A stretch of DNA of 64,000 nucleotides, taken from RGDT01 sp964630925 (lineage in GTDB: Bacteria > Planctomycetota > Planctomycetia > Gemmatales > Gemmataceae). Positions 59,685 through 64,000 of this stretch are shown one piece after another. The stretch is from NCBI GenBank assembly GCA_964630925.1, contig CAZVZK010000035.1, positions 12,097 to 76,096 on the forward strand, read 5' to 3'. Made by a program: the position numbers and the translations under genes. Positions within the stretch are counted from its first letter, which is position 1. Each line of letters starts with the position of its first letter. The notes beneath the pieces are model-generated. The model worked only from the letters and a program-made list of their open reading frames with translations. It was not told the DNA's origin and did not search any database.

Positions 59685-61040
59685 TCACGCCAGCAGCCCC
59701 TTGATCGGCTCGCCGGTGCTGAGCGGCTTCGACACGCCCTCCTTCGTCACCCGCGACTCGTAGGGCACGCCCAGGGCCTCGTAGATCGTCGCGCTCAGAT
59801 CCTGCGGCTTCACCGGGCGGTCCTTGACGTAGGCGCCGATCTTGTCGGAGGAGCCGATCACCTGCCCGCCCTTCACCCCGCCGCCGGCGAGGATCGCCGG
59901 GTAGCAGTGCGGCCAGTGCTGCCGGCCCGGCGTCGCGCCCTTGAGCTGGTTGATGCGCGGCGTGCGGCCGAACTCGCCCATGCAGACGATCAGGGTGTCG
60001 TCGAGCATGCGGCGGTCGTGCAGGTCCTCGATGAGCGAGCCGAGGGCGGCGTCGAGGACGGGGAGGCAGTAGCCCATGCCGTAGGAGCCGGCGCCGAAGG
60101 CGTTGCCCATGCCCATCTCGCCGCCGTGCATGTCCCAGCTGCTGCTCGGCGGGCCGCCGCCCTTCTGGCCGGGTGCGGCCCCCGTCCATCCGTTGACGGT
60201 GACGAAGTTGACCCCGGCCTCGATGAGCCGGCGGGCGAGGAGGAGGTTCTGGCCGAGGGGGTTGCGGCCGTAGCGGTCGCGGACCCGGGGGTCCTCGCGG
60301 TGGATCTCGAAGGCCTTGCGGGTGTTGGTGTCGGAGGCCATCTCGAAGCCGCGGCGGTGCAGCGCCTTCCAGTCGGCGCCCTTGCCCAGACGCGAGAGCA
60401 GCTCGGTGCGGCCGAGGAGCCGGTCGGCGGGGACGGCCGGCATGAGGGAGTCGGGCGTCTTGAATCCGGGCATGTTCGGGTTGTTGTCGGCGGAGCCGAC
60501 GAAGAGGGGGGCGTAGGGGGCGCCGAGGGAGCCGCCGGTGCCGATGTTGGGGGCGCAGAAGACGGGGTCGCCGACGCACTTGATGAGCCAGACGTAGTTG
60601 GCGACGCTCTTCTCGCTGGGGCGGACCTTGGCGAGGACGGAGCCGATGTACGGCGAGTCCAGCGGGGCGCTGGCCTGCCCGCTGAGGAGGTTGTGCATGG
60701 CGTCGAAGTGGTTGCTGATGTTGCCGGGGTGCGTCATCGAGCGGATGAGGGCGAACTTGTCGGTCAGCCTCGGCAGGCGGGTGTGCAGCTCGCTGATCTT
60801 CATGCCGGGGACGCGCGTGGCGACGGGCTTGTAGGGGCCGCGGATCTCCTCGGGCGCGTCGGGCTTGAGGTCCCAGGTGTCGAGGTGGGAGGGGCCGCCG
60901 CAGAGGAGGATGAAGATGCAGGACTTGTTGTTGCGCCGCCCCTCCTTGCCGACGGAGCGTGCGGCGACGGCGCCGGGGAAGGCGGGGCCGAGGAGGCCGG
61001 CGGCGCCGGCGGCGAGGATCTGGCGGCGGGAGAGGTCCAT
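59685..61040 (-). CDS. DUF1501 family protein (Tat-exported)
   Basis: Starting at ATG 61,040, the 451-residue protein begins with a twin-arginine signal (MDLSRRQILAAGAAGLLGPAFP). It has the DUF1501 pattern: CIFILLCGGPSHLDTWDLKPDAPEEIRG, KFALIRSMTHPGNISNH, GVNFVTVNGWTG, WDMHGGEMG, and VCMGEFGRTPRINQ with QHWPHCYPAILAGGGVKGGQVIGSSD. The fold is related to alkaline phosphatase/sulfatase. Planctomycetes encode many copies, usually paired with DUF1549/DUF1553 genes; here no partner is adjacent. The stop lies 19 bases after the start of the aldo/keto reductase gene. Confidence 0.93.
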   Translation of the reverse strand: MDLSRRQILAAGAAGLLGPAFPGAVAARSVGKEGRRNNKSCIFILLCGGPSHLDTWDLKPDAPEEIRGPYKPVATRVPGMKISELHTRLPRLTDKFALIRSMTHPGNISNHFDAMHNLLSGQASAPLDSPYIGSVLAKVRPSEKSVANYVWLIKCVGDPVFCAPNIGTGGSLGAPYAPLFVGSADNNPNMPGFKTPDSLMPAVPADRLLGRTELLSRLGKGADWKALHRRGFEMASDTNTRKAFEIHREDPRVRDRYGRNPLGQNLLLARRLIEAGVNFVTVNGWTGAAPGQKGGGPPSSSWDMHGGEMGMGNAFGAGSYGMGYCLPVLDAALGSLIEDLHDRRMLDDTLIVCMGEFGRTPRINQLKGATPGRQHWPHCYPAILAGGGVKGGQVIGSSDKIGAYVKDRPVKPQDLSATIYEALGVPYESRVTKEGVSKPLSTGEPIKGLLA

Positions 61041-61761
61041 GAGGCTCCTCCGAGGAGAGCGGCGGGAGGCGATGCGGCGGGATGTCGGCCAGTCCCATGA
61101 TACACCACGCCCCCGCCGGTGTCCGCATGGAAACCGGCGAGCCACGGCATGATCCCCTGGCCGCCCGACCCCTCGGTACCTATCGGCCGTTTCAAGCCCC
61201 TGGAGGCCGGCACTCGCCCCGATCCGCGCCGAAAAGGCACGGCCGCCCCCTGCCGCCCTGATATTCCTTCCTGAAGCGATCAGCTCACCAATAACGTGGC
61301 CACCTGCCAGGAGTGCGCGGGGGGCGGGCCATCGGCACGCAAACGACGCCAAGGGCGGGCAACGCCTCCAGGGCACGTCCTGGCTGACGCCCTCCGTCCC
61401 CCTCTGACATCGGAGTCACCTGCCCCAGGCAGGTGACGCCCCACGTTACGCTTCAAACAGTGAGCAACAAAGAGAGTGCCAGCTCGGCATGGTGAGGTGA
61501 GCCCCGGCCCGGACCGCGCATGGCCCGGCCCGCCCTGGTAGGCCTGGTTGCGGGCCGAATGCCCGCCCCACGTTCCGCAGCCCCGAGGGAAGCCCCCGGT
61601 GAGGCAGGCCTGGCGCTCCGGGGCGGTGATGCCACCTGCCGGCCGGCGTTTCCCAGGTGGGGAATGGTCGTCTCGGCAGGAATCTTGACCCTGTCGGTCC
61701 CGTGCCGCGTTATCCTCTACGGAGTGCGGGGACACGGCCGAGGCTCATTTCTCTGTTGGGG
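61041..61761. other. 721-bp gene-free region
   Basis: No convincing coding frame. Features seen: a perfect 10-bp hairpin GTCACCTGCC-CCA-GGCAGGTGAC (61,415-61,437), a possible promoter TTGACC (61,685-61,690) with a TATCCT 20 bases on, and short simple repeats. A frame on the minus strand (61,280-61,735) is Arg/Gly/Pro-rich and looks like a shadow. Confidence 0.5.
61415..61437. terminator. Stable hairpin in the DUF1501/TPR intergenic region
   Basis: 10-bp perfect stem with a three-base loop, no T-run. Position is between two divergent genes, so it may be an operator or structural site instead. Confidence 0.3.
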
Positions 61762-63963
61762 ATGCCCATGCGTGCGGTGCTGCTGGTGTTGGCGGTGGTG
61801 GGGGTGGCGTGGGGGGCCGCGCCGCCGGGCGTATTGCTCCCACCGAAGCCGGAGGATGTGCCGCTGGTGCGGGAATGGAAGGCACTCAGGGAGAAGGGTC
61901 TGCAGGCGTGGAAGGAGGGCAAGCAAGAGGAGGCTCTCGCCGCGTTGGGCAAGGTGCTGGAGATCGAGCGGAAGCTGTTCGGGGCCTGGCACGGCTTCAC
62001 GGCATCGAGCGCCAGCACCCTCGGTGCGATGCACCGGGCGCGCGGCGAGTGGGTGAAGGAGGCGGAATGCCTGCGTCTGGTGGTCGAGGCCCGCCGGCGG
62101 TTGTACGGCGAGGGCCACCCGAGGACGGTGGACGCGCGGCTGGGGCTGGAGGAGGCGCTGGCCCAGGGGAAGCGGACGCCGGCGCAGCGGGAGGCCCTGC
62201 GACGTGCGGCAGACCTGAGCAGACAGGCGACCGCTCTCCACGAGCAGAGCGAGATGGCCCGTGCCAACCGGTTCTCGATGGAGCCCCTGTTGCCGGGGTT
62301 GGAGAAGGACGTGGCGGCCCTGGCCCTCGTCGCGAAGGCCATCCCCCTCGCGCAGGAGAGCCTGAAGCTCAGGAAGGAGATTTTTGGGCGCGAGCACCAG
62401 GGCTACGCCGTCAGCCTGCACTTGTTATCCCAGTTGCACACGCTGAAGGGGGACTACCGGCAGGCCGTCCCGCTGTCCCGGGAATCGCGGGACGTCCTCA
62501 AGGGTGTCGTCGGGGAGAAGCACCCCGAATACGCGACTGCCCTCGGCGGTCTGGCCTTGGTGCACCAACAATCGAAGAACTACACCGCCGCGTTGCCCCT
62601 GCTCAAGGAGCTCCGAGCGCTCACCGCGGAGCTGCACGGCAGGAATAGCCCGATGTCCGTCGGGGCGACGCAGAACCTGGCCCACTTACACGCGAGCATG
62701 GGCGACCATCGGGCGGCCCTGCCGCTGTGGGAGGAGGTGGCCCGCCGGCACAGGGAAATGTTCGGGAGGAGGCACACGTTCCACGCCACGAGCTTGAACA
62801 ATCTCGCCTCGGCCCATGCCAACGTGGGCGACCTCCGCACGGCCATCGCCATCCACAGGGAGGCACTGAAGGTCGTCACGGAGGTGAGGGGGAGGAAGCA
62901 TCCCGAATACGCCACGAGCCTCGGGAACCTGGCCACCTGGCTCAAGAGGGCCGGCGATCACAAGGGCGCGCTGGCTCTCCAGACGGAGGCACTCGGGCTG
63001 ACGAAGGACGCCTTCGGGCAAAGGCACCCGGCCTACGCCGCCGCGTTGAGCAACCTGGCCAAACTCCACGAAGAAGCAGAGGACCTCAGGGCAGCGCTCC
63101 CCCTGCTCGAGCAGGCGTTGGCCATCAAGAAAGCGGTATGGGGGCTGAAGCATCCTGATTACGCATTGGGAATCGCCAGCCTGGCCCAACTCCATCAGAG
63201 GATGGGGAACAACAAGGCCGCCCTCCCGTTGTTTCGGCAGGCGCTCGCCATCCGCAAGGAGGTCCTGGGGGAGAGGCATCCCCAATACGCCGATAGCCTC
63301 AGCGACCTGGCAACGCTGTACCGGACCATGGGGGACTACAAGACGGCGATGGCCCTCCTCCTGCAAGCGTCCGCGCTGCACGAGGAGCTGTTCGGGTCGA
63401 GGCACCCGAACTACGCCTTCGACCTCCACGAGCTCGCCTCCCTCCACCAGTCGATGGGGAACTACAAGGCCGCTCTTCCCCTGTTCAAGCGGGCGTTGGC
63501 GCTCGTCAAGGAGTCGCTGGGCGAGAGGCACCCCCAGCACGCGGTCGTCCTTGCCAATCTGTCTGGGCTGTATCGAGCCACGGGGGACTACAAGGCCGCC
63601 CTCTCCCTGTCCGAGCAGGCGGTAGAGCTGACCAAGGAAGCTCAAGGTGAGAGGCACCCCGAATACGCCACCAGCCTCCACAACCACGCCTTGCTGCTCC
63701 AGGACATGGGGGATTACAAGGCGGCCTTGCCGCTCCTCCAGAAGTCGCTTGAGCTGGAAAAGGAGTTCCGGGGGGAGAAGCATCCCCACTACGCCATCGG
63801 CCTCAGCAACCTCGCCCTCCAACTCCAGAAGATGGGCGACCGCAGGGTTGCCCTGCCTCTGTTCCGGAAAGCGCTGGCCCTGCACAAGGAGGTTTCGGGG
63901 GAGAAGAGCCGCCACTACGCCCACAGCCTCGGGGGTCTCGCCTCGGCAGCCCTTCCAAGGTGA
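61762..63963 (+). CDS. Exported TPR protein (about 13 kinesin-light-chain-type repeats)
   Basis: I start at ATG 61,762 (61,768 is also possible); the signal peptide MRAVLLVLAVVGVAWGAAPP follows. From about residue 205 to the end (733) the chain is a series of 42-residue repeats ending in stretches like GERHPEYATSLNNLA and MGDYKAALPLLQKAL, many nearly identical. Unlike the TPR-CHAT protein at 39,584-43,030, it has no C-terminal effector: the frame stops 16 residues after the last repeat. It may be a scaffold, a sensor subunit, or a truncated CHAT/kinase relative. Upstream TTGACC/TATCCT (61,685-61,716) is a weak promoter candidate. Confidence 0.85.
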   Translation: MPMRAVLLVLAVVGVAWGAAPPGVLLPPKPEDVPLVREWKALREKGLQAWKEGKQEEALAALGKVLEIERKLFGAWHGFTASSASTLGAMHRARGEWVKEAECLRLVVEARRRLYGEGHPRTVDARLGLEEALAQGKRTPAQREALRRAADLSRQATALHEQSEMARANRFSMEPLLPGLEKDVAALALVAKAIPLAQESLKLRKEIFGREHQGYAVSLHLLSQLHTLKGDYRQAVPLSRESRDVLKGVVGEKHPEYATALGGLALVHQQSKNYTAALPLLKELRALTAELHGRNSPMSVGATQNLAHLHASMGDHRAALPLWEEVARRHREMFGRRHTFHATSLNNLASAHANVGDLRTAIAIHREALKVVTEVRGRKHPEYATSLGNLATWLKRAGDHKGALALQTEALGLTKDAFGQRHPAYAAALSNLAKLHEEAEDLRAALPLLEQALAIKKAVWGLKHPDYALGIASLAQLHQRMGNNKAALPLFRQALAIRKEVLGERHPQYADSLSDLATLYRTMGDYKTAMALLLQASALHEELFGSRHPNYAFDLHELASLHQSMGNYKAALPLFKRALALVKESLGERHPQHAVVLANLSGLYRATGDYKAALSLSEQAVELTKEAQGERHPEYATSLHNHALLLQDMGDYKAALPLLQKSLELEKEFRGEKHPHYAIGLSNLALQLQKMGDRRVALPLFRKALALHKEVSGEKSRHYAHSLGGLASAALPR

Positions 63964-63973
63964 CTTACCACCG

Positions 63974-64000
63974 TTAGCTGCCGTCCTTGAGCTTGCGGGC
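63974..64000 (-). CDS. 3' end of a gene cut by the window edge
   Basis: The minus strand reads ARKLKDGS then TAA at 63,976-63,974. The frame is open to the window edge, and the TPR gene stop is only 10 bases away, a compact convergent arrangement. Too little remains for identification. Confidence 0.35.
   Translation of the reverse strand, partial: ARKLKDGS

Noticed and set aside
61280..61735. Minus-strand frame of 151 codons in the 721-bp gap
   Set aside because: No ribosome binding site, residue mix typical of noise, and it crosses a hairpin. I see no family motif.

Overview
The window is about 69-70% GC and reads as chromosomal DNA of a planctomycete, most likely family Gemmataceae. The evidence is the gene families present: a DUF1559 prepilin-like protein, a Tat-exported DUF1501 protein, a DUF1080 protein, an FGE-like protein with a TIGR02996 repeat-companion domain, an ECF sigma factor with a membrane/coiled-coil/PDZ tail, TPR-CHAT proteins, a sulfatase, and many small palindromic intergenic repeats. 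No ribosomal or transfer RNA gene, CRISPR array, phage or complete insertion sequence was seen.

Layout. 1-2,334: the end of an unknown gene overlaps a TolC-type efflux gene, followed by gene debris (a threonine-synthase-like scrap and an N-terminally truncated HAD phosphatase). 2.6-9.2 kb: a secreted barrel-like protein, a 3'-truncated phosphate-selective porin with a good promoter, threonine synthase, a zinc-ribbon membrane protein, an FHA-GAF-PP2C phosphatase and a methyltransferase. 9.2-10.9 kb: a minus-strand cluster of small accessory genes (addiction component, DUF4291, DUF4288, a small amber-interrupted ORF) behind one sigma70-like promoter. 11.0-16.5 kb: the translation block ffh-rpsP-trmD-rplS-yraN (no rimM) and tyrS-4'-phosphopantetheinyl transferase. 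16.5-22.8 kb: ACT-domain, HExxH, TPR, metallo-beta-lactamase-fold, Gfo/Idh/MocA, AhpD-like and unknown genes; two transcription units carry near-identical promoters. 22.9-26.8 kb: a DUF1559 prepilin, a Cys-rich protein, and an aldo/keto reductase plus zinc alcohol dehydrogenase opposite an AraC regulator, resembling the E. coli yqhC/yqhD/dkgA aldehyde-stress unit. 27.8-36.9 kb: sulfatase, ECF-PDZ, GNAT, DUF1624, FAD monooxygenase, DUF1080, FGE-like protein and a pdxA remnant.

37.0-44.6 kb is a long minus-strand run with 4-nt overlaps or short gaps: a leucine-rich membrane protein, a class 3 lipase, an exported TPR-CHAT (caspase-fold) protein, holA, pdxA and a SUKH-type protein. The lipase/CHAT/LRR trio, diverging from transketolase through overlapping promoters, is the best candidate for an undescribed system. 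44.7-64 kb: transketolase, a decayed ceramidase gene, exported beta-propeller, beta-helix and alpha/beta-hydrolase proteins, an unknown low-GC gene, a second HExxH protein, a triple-YbjQ protein, an esterase/glycosidase-like fusion, an aldo/keto reductase, DUF1501 and a long TPR protein.

A recurring theme is turnover: at least five gene remnants and several families of palindromic repeats, some placed so that the repeat itself supplies the stop codon of the adjacent gene. All assignments come from reading the sequence and remembered family motifs; no database search was run.
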